NCBI GenBank assembly: GCA_029706075.1 | Contig: JAINUG010000005.1 | Location: forward strand, 5,755,001 to 5,819,000 | Origin: Aldrovandia affinis | Taxonomy: Eukaryota; Chordata; Actinopteri; Notacanthiformes; Halosauridae | Direction of reading: 5' to 3' | Length of the DNA stretch: 64,000 bases | Part shown: in pieces, positions 31,155-41,154 of the stretch | Layout: each line of letters begins with the position of its first letter | Position numbering within the stretch: the first letter of the stretch is position 1 | Made by a program: the position numbers and the translations under genes | The notes under the pieces: model-generated | Told to the model about the DNA's origin: nothing | The model's input: the letters and a program-made list of their open reading frames with translations, nothing else | The model's database searches: none

Positions 31155-31915
31155 ATGGTTTGGGATGCCTTTAAATGTGTAGTTAGAGGGCATGTCATAA
31201 AATGGTCATCATGGAAGAAAAATAATTGTCTCAAAAAAGAGAGTGAGCTAATTGATGAGATAGAGAAATTAAGTCAACAAATAGACACAGTAACTGATCC
31301 TCCAATGGAAATGCTTCTTCAATTTAAAGATAAACAAAATGAGTTGGAAAGGATACATGTTGAAAAAGTTAATGCAATTATTCAGAGATCTGAAGCCATC
31401 TGGATGGAAAAAGGGGAAAAGTGTACAGCCTTTTTTCTTAGATTTAATAATAAGAATAATTCTCAGAAAAATTTAGTAAAATTGTTATCTTCAGAAAAGC
31501 TTTATTTAACATCTCCCCAACAGATTTTAGCAGAACAAGTATGTTATTTTAGGTATATTTTCTCTTATAATCAGCAACCAATGCCCTTGGCAGAGTCAAA
31601 TTATAGTAAGTTCTTTCCAGATAATACCGTCAAATTAAATGAAATACAAAAAGCTAGCTGTGAAGGTTTAATAACAGAAGAAGAACTGCTTCTAGCTATA
31701 AACTCATTTCAGACTGGAAAATCCTCTGGATTAGATGGGATTCCTATTGAATTTTACAAAGTTTACTTTGAAGAGATCAAAGCCCCACTTCTTGCTTGTT
31801 TTAATTATTCGTTTAAATTATACAAATTGAACAATCTGGTTTTATTGCAGGCAGATACATTGGGGATAATATTCGCCATGTTTTGGAAATTATTGAGTAT
31901 TATGAAAAGGAATTA
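31155..31915 (+). pseudogene. L1/Tx1-type pre-RT region and RT N-terminus
   Basis: A long frame with WMEKGEKCTAFFLRFNNKN and ITEEELLLAINSFQTGKSSG, then LDGIPIEFYKVYFEEI. It then jumps from FNYSFKLYKLN to sequence that normally lies after the RT fingers (GRYIGDNIRHVLEIIEYYEK in another frame, near 31860-31905), so the RT finger motifs have been deleted. Confidence 0.8.
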
Positions 31916-33165
31916 ATGGAGGGGTTGTTATTTGTGGCTGATTTTGAAAAGGCCTTTGATAAAATAAAGTGGGATTATATTGATAGATGTCTTCAAACTT
32001 AAACTTTGGTTCTTCCTTTATTCAATGGTTTCAAGTTCTATACAAAAACCCCTGTAGTAAAGTGATCAATAATGGATACTTATCTGAGAGTTTTGAGCTG
32101 TCACGGGGTGTTAGACAGGGCTGTCCACTTTCTCCATATCTTTTTATTATTGCCATAGAAACATTGGCTAATCGAATTAGAAACAACAGTAATATTCTGG
32201 GATTAAATATGAATGGGTTAGAAACTAAAATTTCATGATATGCTGGTGATACAACTTTTTTTATACAACCTAAACAACTAGTACTTGAAGCTCTTATTGA
32301 AGACCTGAATAATTTTTCGGCAATATCCGGTTTGAATCCCAACTATGATAAATGTACTATTTTAAGGTTAGGTTCTCTAAAAAATTCTAAGCTGCAGTTG
32401 CCGTCCTTGGCTCCAGTGTTGTGGAGCGATGGTCCTGTGACTATGCTTGGGATTACAATACCAGAAAATATGGCTGAATTGGGGAAAGTTAACTTTGACA
32501 AAAAACTGAATAAGATTGATAAGATACTTTTGCCGTGGCAGGGGAAAGCACTGTCTCTTTATGGTAGAGTAACTCTAATTAACACCTTGGTTGTGTCCCA
32601 ATTTGTTTACATTTTCTCATCTCTACCTTTGCCCGATCAAGGGTTTTATAAAAAGTATGAGACCAAAATCTTTAACTTTTTATGGAATGGCAAACCTGAA
32701 AAAATGAAGTGAAAATATATTTACAACTCACAGGATAGAGGTGGGCTAAATCTAATTAACTTAGAGACTCTGAATCAATCTTTGAAAGCCTTGTGGATTC
32801 AGAAACTATACTTAAATGACTGCTGGACTTATTGTAAAATTTTAGAAAGTCTTCAACCTATCTTTACAACTAAATTGTTCCCTTTTATTCAGTTGAAAGA
32901 AGTGCACTTATCATGGTTTACCAAGGTATTTAAAAAAAAAGTATAAATCTTTACAAACGAAGCAATAATGGCATGGTTGCACTTTCAATACTATCCACCC
33001 GATACGTCAAATGAGATCCTAAGTCAGATACCATGGTTGAATTCAAATATATTGATAAAGGGAAAACCTTTTATATGGTGGACCTTCACTGATAAGGGAA
33101 TTATCTTTCTGAATGACCTGGTTGACTTAAATGGTCGTTTTTATCATTTTAAAACTTGATGTGAT
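31916..33165 (+). pseudogene. L1/Tx1-type RT palm and thumb
   Basis: VADFEKAFDKIKWDYI (first Asp box), SRGVRQGCPLSPYLFIIAIE, and the catalytic box at 32239-32250, which reads YAGD instead of YADD and is preceded by a TGA stop. Then ISGLNPNYDKCTILRLGS, LGITIPENMAELGKVNF, LYGRVTLINTLVVSQFVYI, FNFLWNGKPEKMK and, after a TGA, GGLNLINLETLNQSLKALW. The second metal-binding aspartate of the active site is lost. Confidence 0.85.
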
Positions 33166-33892
33166 ATCTTTGGGAAATTGTGCTCTTTGCACCTATACAA
33201 GCAATTGCTAGCAGCAATTCCAATTAATTGGAAACAAAAGATAATAAGGAATAAAGGGAAGCTATTTGTTTGTAGACCACAGATTAGAGAATATAAATGG
33301 TAAAAAAATAAAAAAATAAAAATAGTTTATAATTCCTTTTTGCATAATAGGGATTTGAGTGCCATTCCACATAAGTTTTGCAACTTTTGGGAGGAACATT
33401 CTGATACTCCTATTCCTTGGAGCAATGTGTTTAATTCAATTTATAGCACAACAGTTGATTCTAAACTAAGAATGTTCCAGTTAAAGATTATTTATACATT
33501 TCTTCCTACAAGGAAAATGTTAAATATTTGGGGTATTCAAGACTCGCTTTTGTGGAATAGAGGAAGAGGATTTATTACATCTTTTCTGGTATTGTCCGGT
33601 AGTGGCTCAATTCTGGCTCTCGGTAAAAAATTGGCTATGCCCCATATTAAATAATTTTAGTATTTCACCTGAAGTTGTAGTACTGGGAGATTTTGGAATG
33701 GGTGGTAACAATCTGCACAATATATTAATACTACTGGCCAAGGCGTTTGTTTTCAAAGCACAAAATGTTAATGAAATATGTTTAAATATTTTTAAGAAAT
33801 ATGTAAAACAATATTATATGTTGGAAGGAATTATTGCTAGGCAAAATGAGAATGACATCTTAACCAATAAATGCATTTATGAGGATTGGTAA
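33166..33892 (+). pseudogene. L1/Tx1-type C-terminal region
   Basis: IPINWKQKIIRNKG, then DLSAIPHKFCNFWEEH, FNSIYSTTVDSKLRMFQLKI and IYTFLPTRKMLNIWGI, ending with KAFVFKAQNVNEICLNIFKK. This matches the part after RT in fish L1/Tx1 elements. Two stops and a frame change are present. Confidence 0.8.
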
Positions 33893-33943
33893 GACTATAT
33901 CACTAATGCGAGGGTAGGGCAGGGCATTAATGTTATAATTAAT

Positions 33944-34050
33944 TAAAGAAGGAAGAAGGAATATAAGGAGAGGAAAAGGAGAAGGGCAGACAAAAAGGGG
34001 GAAAAAATGAAATAAGGAAAGGAGAGAAAAGAAAAGAAAAAAAAAATGCA
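33944..34050 (+). repeat. Polypurine tract in LINE 3' UTR
   Basis: About 105 bases of nearly pure A/G on the plus strand, with GGAAGAAGG, GGAGAGGAAAAGGAG and GGGGGAAAAAA runs and very few pyrimidines. L1 elements of mammals have a comparable G-rich polypurine tract in the 3' UTR; a shared feature is inferred. Confidence 0.8.
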
Positions 34051-34060
34051 CAAAAACACA

Positions 34061-34302
34061 GCCTCATAAAATAATACACTGGAGCTGATTTTTCAGAGAA
34101 ACATCAGTGTGATTTAGAAACTAGCTGCTACATCACTTGAACTTGAAGTCGGACGGAAGTACACCCGCCAGTAGTCAAATCTGATCCCTGTGGTGAACGG
34201 TTGAATAGAAACAATTTTCAAATAGCTCAACTGGTTTGTCATTTTATTACCTCATGTGGCTGTAGTTAGAGGAGTGATTAAAACAAAGATACTTCAGCAA
34301 AT
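34061..34302. other. LINE end and flank, no further feature
   Basis: Sequence between the LINE purine tract and the hAT target duplication; no gene seen. Confidence 0.4.
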
Positions 34303-34425
34303 GTATTCACCAGGGGCATAGCACACAATTCTGGGCCCCATACATATGCAGTCTTGTGGGCCCCCTTCCCCTCTTGATCCATGACTCTCACGCATCTTTA
34401 GAATTTCTTTTAATTGAATCAACAA

Positions 34426-34766
34426 CTATACACATGAATCTGTAGTGGTTATTAGGTTAATCGCTAATGAACTGCTTATACCACATTTAAACAAATAATT
34501 AGTACTATTAGTAAGATTCTCTGGCCATAGTCCTGGGTCCTCTGGCAAATACCCTTCTGCATTCCCATCACTTTTTTCCACTTCCTCCTCTGTCTTCTCC
34601 TCATCCTTCTCACTACCCTCAGAGCAACCTTCATTTTCCTTGCTCTCTTCACCTCCATCATCCTCTTCACTAGTCCTACTGCTACTCTCTGCCTCTTCTT
34701 CCTGCTCACTCTCTGCCTCGATCACATCTTCTTCCGGCTCACTCTCTGCTACAAGGACAGGCCCCT
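34426..34766 (-). pseudogene. hAT transposase exon 2 (copy A), acidic region
   Basis: After an AG acceptor the frame encodes a strongly acidic stretch (EEDVIEAESEQEEEAESSS and EEDDGGEESKENEG). It then reads LPEDPGLWPENLT, a motif at the start of TTF-type hAT transposases. After that the sequence loses similarity (STNYLFKCG) and ends at a stop, so the internal deletion begins at about 34500. Confidence 0.65.
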
Positions 34767-35184
34767 CTACAAGCATGAAGCATACAGGATTGATATTAGC
34801 TCCTTAACCTGCTTATAATATACAATGAAACAGGCTACAGGCTAGATTCTGCTTAATTTACCAGCTAGCTAGCTAACTATCATAATGTAGCTAGCTACGT
34901 TAGCTTGTCTTGTTATAGAACTGGATGAAATGAGTCTTCAAAAACAAAGTTTCAATGCATTTCACCATCACCAGTAGTATGTTTGCCCACATTTGCGATT
35001 GCTTTCAGCCAGTAGCGAGAGTGAAACTGAAATGAGATTAATCGCGATTAAAAAAATGAACACGTTATCCATTTGAAATTAATTGCATGCGTTAACGTGT
35101 TAACGTTGACAGCCCTAGTTCAATCGAAACAACGTACCAATATTAGCTTAAACCACTCTTAAACAGTGTTAGCAAGTTGCTTAC

Positions 35185-35289
35185 CTTTCTTTTGAAATAT
35201 ATTTGTTTTCCCTCAGTTTGCCTTTTTTCTCTTTCTTGTCTTTCTTTTATTTTTTGATACCCCGACTTCACTTTCTTCTGGAAAGACAT
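35185..35289 (-). pseudogene. hAT transposase exon 1 (copy A)
   Basis: Thirty-five codons from ATG at 35289: MSFQKKVKSGYQKIKERQER then a charged stretch to FKRK, followed by a GTAAGC donor. A basic SGYQKxKER opening is typical of ZMYM/TTF-type hAT transposases. The intron would run to about 34764-34766. Confidence 0.65.
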
Positions 35290-36393
35290 GATTGACTGAA
35301 ACTTCAAACTTCACCCGGCTCCAGCATCAGCACATGATTAGCCATGAAACTTATCCCACCAGATAAGTTCCATATTGCATGAAAATACCTTTAATTTGAT
35401 ACCTTATTCACTCTCATATCTTAAGTTTTAAGGAAGTTATGGTAATTTTTACACTCGGAAATTTGCATATTGACCCCTATTGTTTTTCAATGATCTTGAA
35501 ACAAAAGCTGTGATTCAATAACATAAATGCCCATAACTTTCTTAAAAATAAAGATAATTGCATGAACTTTTCAGTAATTACAGATTGAAGCATTCTAAAA
35601 AAGGTTATGATATGTCTTAATTTGAATTATCTGAAATTACATTACATAATCAATTAATCACATAATTACATGTTGCGCACACGCCGCGACACGGCAAAAA
35701 ACCACGGCAGGCATTGAGCATTTGGGCAAAGATATCTCACATTCCGGGTCAAAAATATCGCATTTCGCATCGACAGATTTCAATAAAATTTCACCAGAAA
35801 CAAGATAAAATGTTAAATTAACGTCCTGGATACCTTTTATTTAGTCCTGAACTTGCGATATATCATTTTGAAAGCACTAAACACGAGTCTGACTCTGAAG
35901 TGTAGCGTATGACCAAACCGAGCAATGTTTAGTCAAATTTCGGAAACAAGATGGAGGATCGAGTTTTCAACTACGTTATATCGCAAACATATGGTGGAAA
36001 AAACCCCAGACAGCCCTTGAAAAGCCTGCATTTTTGGGGTACGGCCATAGTCTCTCGTAATCGCTCGCACAGGGACACAGGCACATCTAGACCGCCGCTG
36101 CGCACGGGAATTGTAACATACCTACTTAGTGCAGGGGGGCGGACTAAACCATTTGCGCTTTTGAGAGGGGAGAGGGCCCAGAGAGCCTCCAATATTTTTA
36201 TGGATACAAAGTTCAGTCTTTCAACCTATTTATTCAGCCAATATAATTTATTAATGACACTAATTACTTAGAAATGTAAAATTGCAGACAAATGTTTTTT
36301 TTCCATTCCAGGCTTTTCAAGGGCCCTCCCCCACTTGGGGCCCTAGGTAGTCAGTTCCCCTTTTCTCCCTGCTACGACGCCCCTGGTATTCAC

Positions 36394-36797
36394 CTTATAT
36401 ATAATATAAATGTACTCACCCTAATATATAAGTCCTGATTTCTAGGACTTTGTGCTTTGTTTTTACATGGATGTTTTTTGTTTGTTTTGTTTTTACCCTT
36501 TTTACACTGTACAGTGTCCTCGGGTTCCTAGAAAGGCGCTTCAAATTAAACATTACTATTATTATTATTATTATTATAACAATATACTGGTGGGTTGAAG
36601 GGATTGTCAGGGATCGCTCGCTGATCTGCAGATGTTTTAGAGAGAATGTATGCTTACCACACTCGTATGACATGCGTGTATGTATCAATATTACATTTTA
36701 ATTCTAGTCTCGCTAGCAAAAAGTTAAAACAAGGCACTAGGGCTGTCAGACAAATTTCAAAATTTGAATAATCTGAATTTGTAAGAAGTTTTTCACT
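36394..36797 (+). repeat. LINE 3' tail with (ATT)n, and MITE end
   Basis: 36450-36583 looks like the 3' end of an L2-type LINE: T-rich UTR, GAAAGGCGCTTCAAATTAAA, then an (ATT)n tail. At 36737 CTAGGGCTGTCAGAC opens a MITE-like repeat of unknown extent. No coding sequence is evident. Confidence 0.5.
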
Positions 36798-37540
36798 TCA
36801 AAAGCCAAATTGGCAGAATACAGTTTTCAGTATTTCAGTCTTGTTTTGATTAAGCTGGAGGAAATTATTAGACATCCATTTATTCACATTGGAGATACAG
36901 TTTGTCAATGATTTCAAAAGGGAAGTGTCATCAGGGGACACGGAAATGCATAACTGAGTGTCATCAGCATAACTATGGAAATGTATTCCATGTCTCCTGA
37001 TCACATGACCAAGGGGGAGCATATATAGGTTGAAGAGGACTGGACCTAAAATCCGGACCGGATCCTTTTGGTACACCTCAGGTGTTATCGGAAGCCTTGG
37101 AAGAGTGATCTCCAATGCGGACATATGATGACCTTCTGGTGAGATAGGTTCTAAACCAGCTTAAGGCAGTTCCTGTCATACCAACCCAGTCTTGTAGTCT
37201 ATTTTGTAGGATTTCATGCTCAATAGTGTCAAAGGCCGCAGTGAGGTCTATGCAACAGATCATTTTCTTGAGTCAGCATTCATATGTAAATCATTAAGTA
37301 CTCTAGTTAAGGCAGTTTCTATGCTGTGGTGAGGACGAAAGCCAGATTGACATTTTTGGAGGGTTTGGATTAATAGAAAATCATTGAGTTGCTGAAGGAC
37401 CGATTTTTCAATGATCTTACTGAGAAGAGGTAAATTGTAAATCGGCCTGTAGTTGGTTACTGTACAGGCCTCAAGGTTCTGCTTTTTTAGTAATGGTTTT
37501 ACTATGGCCGTCTTCAGAGGGGATGGAAACATGCCCAGCT
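36798..37540 (-). pseudogene. L2-type reverse transcriptase (minus-strand copy)
   Basis: PSPLKTAIVKPLLKK, NYRPIYNLPLLSKIIE, KCQSGFRPHHSIETALT, CCIDLTAAFDTIEHE (first Asp), a broken GVP.GS box near 37050, and FHSYADDTQLCISVSPDD (YADD intact), then NVNKWMSNNFLQLNQNKTE. Stops near 37260 and 37075 divide it. The thumb and C-terminus are missing after 36798. Confidence 0.85.
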
Positions 37541-38000
37541 GGAGGGAGTGGTTGACAGTAGTCTTCAGAGGGAGCTACAGGAGCTACTTGAAGAGGGCTG
37601 TTTGAGCAGGGTCAAGAAGATTGGTAGAGGGCTTTAGGTGTAAAACTATCTTGTTAAGCATGGTGGAATCTACTGGGGAAAAGGAGTATAGGACACCAAT
37701 AGGGGGTGGGGGGTGGGGATCAGAAAAAGTGGGGGAACCGTTAGAAAAAGACAAGTTATAGCCAGGGGGGGAGTCTGCGATTAGGGTGGCCTCATCTGAT
37801 TTATACAAGTTTCAGTTAGAAGTTATAGCAAGCGGGGGGCTTCGATTAGGGTGGTCTGATCTGACTTTATCCAAGTTTCAGTTAAGAACATGCAGTCCAC
37901 CATGTTGTCAATGATAAGATCACTTATGAGGAATGTTTTGTCTGTAAGTAACCTGATATTCAATACTGCCATTTTAAGTTGAGTGGTTTGGATTGTACAG
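37540..38000 (-). pseudogene. L2-type ORF2 endonuclease start with tandem duplication
   Basis: AVLNIRLLTDKTFLI and MVDCMFLTETWIKSDQTT give the first endonuclease motifs (N and the E of TETW). A 67-bp tandem duplication (37755-37821 and 37822-37888) then repeats the TETW region before PPGYNLSFSNGSPTF continues. Most of the endonuclease is missing: the sequence soon reaches RT-proximal text. Confidence 0.7.
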
Positions 38001-38526
38001 CTCTAGGTTTGCTAGGGAGGATTTCTATAAGATTGTCTCTGTTGCAGCAGCTAAGTGACCTCTTACTATGATGTTGGGAGACAGTGGTTCTAACAGGAAT
38101 ATAGGCCGGTGTGGGGTCGCATGATTCAGGAAAAGTAGAGGGTCCCAAACTGCTATAAAAAGAGACAGAGTAGGCAGTAGAACCGAGGCAGGGACCCTGA
38201 ACAAATCAGTTGTTAGGAGGACCATGAGTAGATAACAGGGTGTGTTTCTTCTTGCTGTAATGTTGATCATATCTCACAGTCCTGACCTCAAGGCTCTGGT
38301 TGTGTCCTTGATTGGAGAGTTGGGGGGGGATGGGTGTTGGTTGAAGAGATGGGGGTGACTGAGGCTGTAGGAGAGGGGATGGGGTGAAACGGGTGTTGTC
38401 TGTCACTTCCACGCCCAAGTGAAGGAACCACACCAGAAATTAACACTTGAGCAGATGATTTCCTTTTTTAACATTTCAGAACACCCTTTTGGTATGTATT
38501 TTGCACTGGCATGTATAACAATTTTC

Positions 38527-39042
38527 TCAGTAGTGGCTATGTAAGATTTGGGGGATTTTTTCAGATAAATCATTGACTGTGGCTTCAGGTAAACAGTGAA
38601 CCTTAAACGTTTTCCCTCTGACATCTCTGATTATCAAGTCACCAATAACAAGGGTAATTAGCTGGGCAGCGGAGTGATTTACTCGCCTGTCACTGCGTTC
38701 CGAGCGCTGGCATGGGTGGCACATACGACTGTGTTGAGAGGGGCTGTTTCCTTGTGGAGTAGGCTGCAAGGCTTTGTTTCCCTGCGAGTTAGGCTGCGGG
38801 GCAAATGTCGGTCGCTGATGTTCATTGATCATATGGTCAGACAGCGGAACAAATGTGTTGTCTAGGTGGAGCGGCTGTGGTTGAGGGAAACAGGGCTGGT
38901 GCTTACGTTGTTTGTGGTGCTTATTACCGTGAACATTTAGCCAAGCTCCTGTGTTAGCATTCCCGCTAGCAGTCACTGTTGATCTTGCTGGGCCTCTTTT
39001 GCTAGCGAGGGCCATGTCGGCTAATTTACTGTCCAATTTCAC
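38527..39042 (-). pseudogene. L2-type ORF1 with degenerate esterase start
   Basis: A 171-residue frame: basic, Q/H/P-rich first part, then LITLVIGDLIIRDVRGKTF and KVHCLPEATVNDLSEKIPQI, matching block I of the SGNH esterase seen in such ORF1 proteins. The usual GDS serine reads leucine (GDL), so the nucleophile is lost. A frameshift follows near 38530 and the remaining blocks are not visible. The start is a GTG; an ATG lies nine codons later. Confidence 0.65.
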
Positions 39043-39045
39043 CCT

Positions 39046-39299
39046 CTATTTATTTCAATTTTCCCTCCCCCGTTCTCCGGGTCAGGCTATTCCCGGAGCC
39101 CAGCGATAATCCGCCTCCTCTATTATTTCCAGAAGGGAAAGGGTACAATAATACAATACACAATTTTACTGTGTTATCTCCCCTCATATTTCAACCCCCC
39201 CACCCTCCCTAAACATATCTTCCTGCCTAACCATCTTAGGCTACCCCCATCCCATTCCACTTCTCCCCTCCCTAATCCCTCCCATATACCTCCCCGTAC
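39046..39299. other. GC-rich leader with SINE-A-like tail, then C-rich flank
   Basis: On the minus strand AATTGAAATAAATAGAGGG, a near match to the SINE family A tail, directly precedes ORF1 of the L2-type LINE, and the GC-rich stretch before it (to about 39130) resembles the SINE body. To the left of that on the minus strand lies C/T-rich sequence without features. Confidence 0.4.
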
Positions 39300-39646
39300 C
39301 AAGCCTTGAGGTACATATTAATAATGATGCATATTAATACAAGCAGTAAAATATAAAATATCTAGATACATATAAATGATAACCTTAGTAGAAAAGTAAG
39401 ATTCCAAACTAAATAAATAAAAAATAAAATAAAATAAAAAAAATAAAAAAAATAAGTTACCTTATTAAAATCATTAATGAATGGCTGCCATGCTGTATAG
39501 AACTAAGTGTACATCTAATCTTTTCCAGTTTAAGAAGACATCTTTAATCCAATGAGCATTCGAGGGTGAGACAGGGTCTTTCCACCCCATTAAAATCACT
39601 CAGTGAGCCAACAAACAGGCAAAAGCAAGAGTCTCTCGCTGTATTG

Positions 39647-39790
39647 CAGGGGTGTCAAACTCATTCCATCGTGGGCTAGTGTATGTAGGCTTTTGTGACA
39701 ATTAAATATTCGAGACCAGGTGATTTCAATGATTAGCTTCCTTCTTCCCAAGGGGGGAACTCATTGAAATCACCTGAACCAAAGACTGCA
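39647..39790. mobile_element. hAT-like fragment with 16-bp inverted repeat
   Basis: Starts CAGGGGTGTCAAACTC, a typical hAT end. Inside, CAGGTGATTTCAATGA and its exact inverse TCATTGAAATCACCTG form a hairpin around a 27-base loop. No opposite terminal repeat was found, so it is a fragment. Confidence 0.6.
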
Positions 39791-40029
39791 TTGGCACTGT
39801 GCACATCTGTCACAGATGAGGTCAACATTGGTGTACATTTTGTACATTCCAATTTCATTTTAGAGATATGAAGTCTGTGAACAACCTTAAATTGAATGAG
39901 GGCATAGTGGGCACATACAGAAGAGGAGTGGACTCTGCGTAGCACAAAGACCCACGTATCATCTGATAGGGAGATTCCTAGGCTATCCTCACAGCTGACA
40001 GGGAGGGGAAATTCAGTTTGGAAATACAA
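39733..40029 (-). pseudogene. L1/Tx1-type C-terminal fragment, copy 2
   Basis: SLSDDTWVFVLRRVHSSSVC, then AHYALIQFKVVHRLHISKMK and LECTKCTP, matching the end of fish L1/Tx1 ORF2. Similarity stops near 39790, where hAT-like sequence begins; LINE text resumes at about 39640 (AIQRETLAFACLLA, VILMGWKDPVSPSNAHWIKD). Confidence 0.75.
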
Positions 40030-40132
40030 TTATAAAGTTTGGATATCACTCCAACTCCCTCAAGATTTGCGGCAAGAAGATCATCCATGGGGCAGTCAGG
40101 GGGGCGCTGAGGGAACTGAGGTACATGACTAC

Positions 40133-40911
40133 TGTCACGTCTCGTGTTCGTGTTCCCCGTAATTAGGTGTTTTCATTTATTCCATGTTTTCCTGGTTGTC
40201 TGGTCCGTGTTTTCACTTTCACTTACCTGTTCCCAGTCTTGTCATTGTATTATCGTTTTCACCTGTTCCTCATGTGTCTGATTGCAGTTAGCTGCATTCG
40301 TGTTAATTCCTGATTGTTTCTCGTTATGTCTGATGTAGTTAGCTGTTCATTTCCCATGTTCATTTCCTGATTGTCTCGTTATTGTATTATCGTTTTCACT
40401 TAATTCCTCATGTGTCTGATTGCAGTCAGCTGCATTCATGTTTATTCCTGATTGTTTCTTGTTATGTCTAAATGTATTTAAGCTGTGTGTTTTCCCATGT
40501 TCGTTGCCAGATTGTCTTGTGCTTTGCGTATGCCTACGCAACTCTCCAGCGTTTTCTCTGTTTCCCTGTGTTTTCTTTCATTGTGTTTTGTTTGTGTTTG
40601 TGTTTGTGTTTGTGTTCGTGTTCGTGCTCCAGTGTTTGTGTTTGTGTTTATCCCAGTCTCATTCCCGCTCCTCCCTGTGTTCCCTGGACTGCTTTCACAT
40701 CTCATTCGACCTCCCTCGCCTGCCCACTGACTACGCCTTGCCTGCCCCTGATACTACTGAAGATACCGGAACGAACTCTGCCTGTCCCCGACCATTCTTT
40801 GGATCCCTGCATTGCTCTGTTTACTCCTGTATGACCATTGCCTGTTTATGCAATAAAAGCCATTATTGCATTTCTGGGTCCGCGCCTGGTTTTCCGACAC
40901 CGTTCCTGACA
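40133..40911 (+). mobile_element. Solo LTR, 779 bp, 5-bp duplication
   Basis: Opens TGTCACG and closes CCTGACA, with ACTAC on both sides (40128-40132 and 40912-40916). It contains a TATA-like TATTTAAG near 40480, an AATAAA signal at about 40852 followed by 60 bases to the end, and a tandem duplication of about 135 bp (40245-40485). The plus orientation follows from the order TATA then poly(A). No internal gene exists, so it is a solo LTR left by recombination, inserted in the L1/Tx1 copy. A (TTTGTG)n run lies at 40586-40625; frames across it are artefacts. Confidence 0.85.
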
Positions 40912-41154
40912 ACTACGTACAAAATGTCTAACTTGTAAAAAACTTTGGAATGTTAAACTTTTGGGATAGCTGGTCAAATGAGGCAAAATTATTATCCATA
41001 TACAAATCTTTTAGGCAAGTTAAGCCTGTCTGTGCCAACTATGAAATGTGTTGTCAAGTAAGGAGGGAGCAAAGGTATGATCTGCCACAATTGGAGAAAG
41101 CAGTGAGAAAGACTGAAGACCAAACGTTTTCCGAAACTGGCCCCATATCCTCAA

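Larger units (their letters stand above)
30298..34060 (+). mobile_element. L1/Tx1-type LINE, copy 1, decayed
   Basis: Endonuclease, RT and a long C-terminal region are recognisable in order on the plus strand over 3.6 kb, followed by a purine-rich 3' UTR. ORF1 is absent. Multiple stops, frame changes and an internal deletion of the RT fingers make it inactive. L1-type rather than CR1-type origin is supported by the RT motif RQGCPLSPYLF and the long post-RT region. Confidence 0.85.
34311..36385 (-). mobile_element. hAT element copy A, 2075 bp, perfect 8-bp duplication
   Basis: Begins CAGGGGCATAGCA and ends TGCTACGACGCCCCTG, inverted ends of hAT type. GTATTCAC is present on both sides (34303-34310 and 36386-36393). 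The minus strand carries the first exons of a transposase; the catalytic core is missing, so it is non-autonomous. A second copy lies at 52972-55306 and a tip at 985-1066. A MITE-like phrase (GTTAACGTGTTAACG, then GACAGCCCTAG) sits within the intron near 35090-35118 in both copies. Confidence 0.92.
36798..39045 (-). mobile_element. L2-type LINE on the minus strand
   Basis: ORF1 (39045 to about 38420) and ORF2 (about 38000 to 36798) lie in order on the minus strand. The 3' UTR is cut off near 36798. ORF2 has the endonuclease start, a tandem duplication, and RT with an intact YADD box but several stops. Related to, but distinct from, the other L2 copies here. Confidence 0.8.

Noticed and set aside
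40245..40485. CRISPR-like repeats
   Set aside because: Only two long diverged units without spacers of constant length, inside an LTR of a eukaryotic genome.
40420..40938. Long Cys/Phe/Val-rich frames on the plus strand
   Set aside because: They lie in the solo LTR and across its (TTTGTG)n run; no protein family has this composition.
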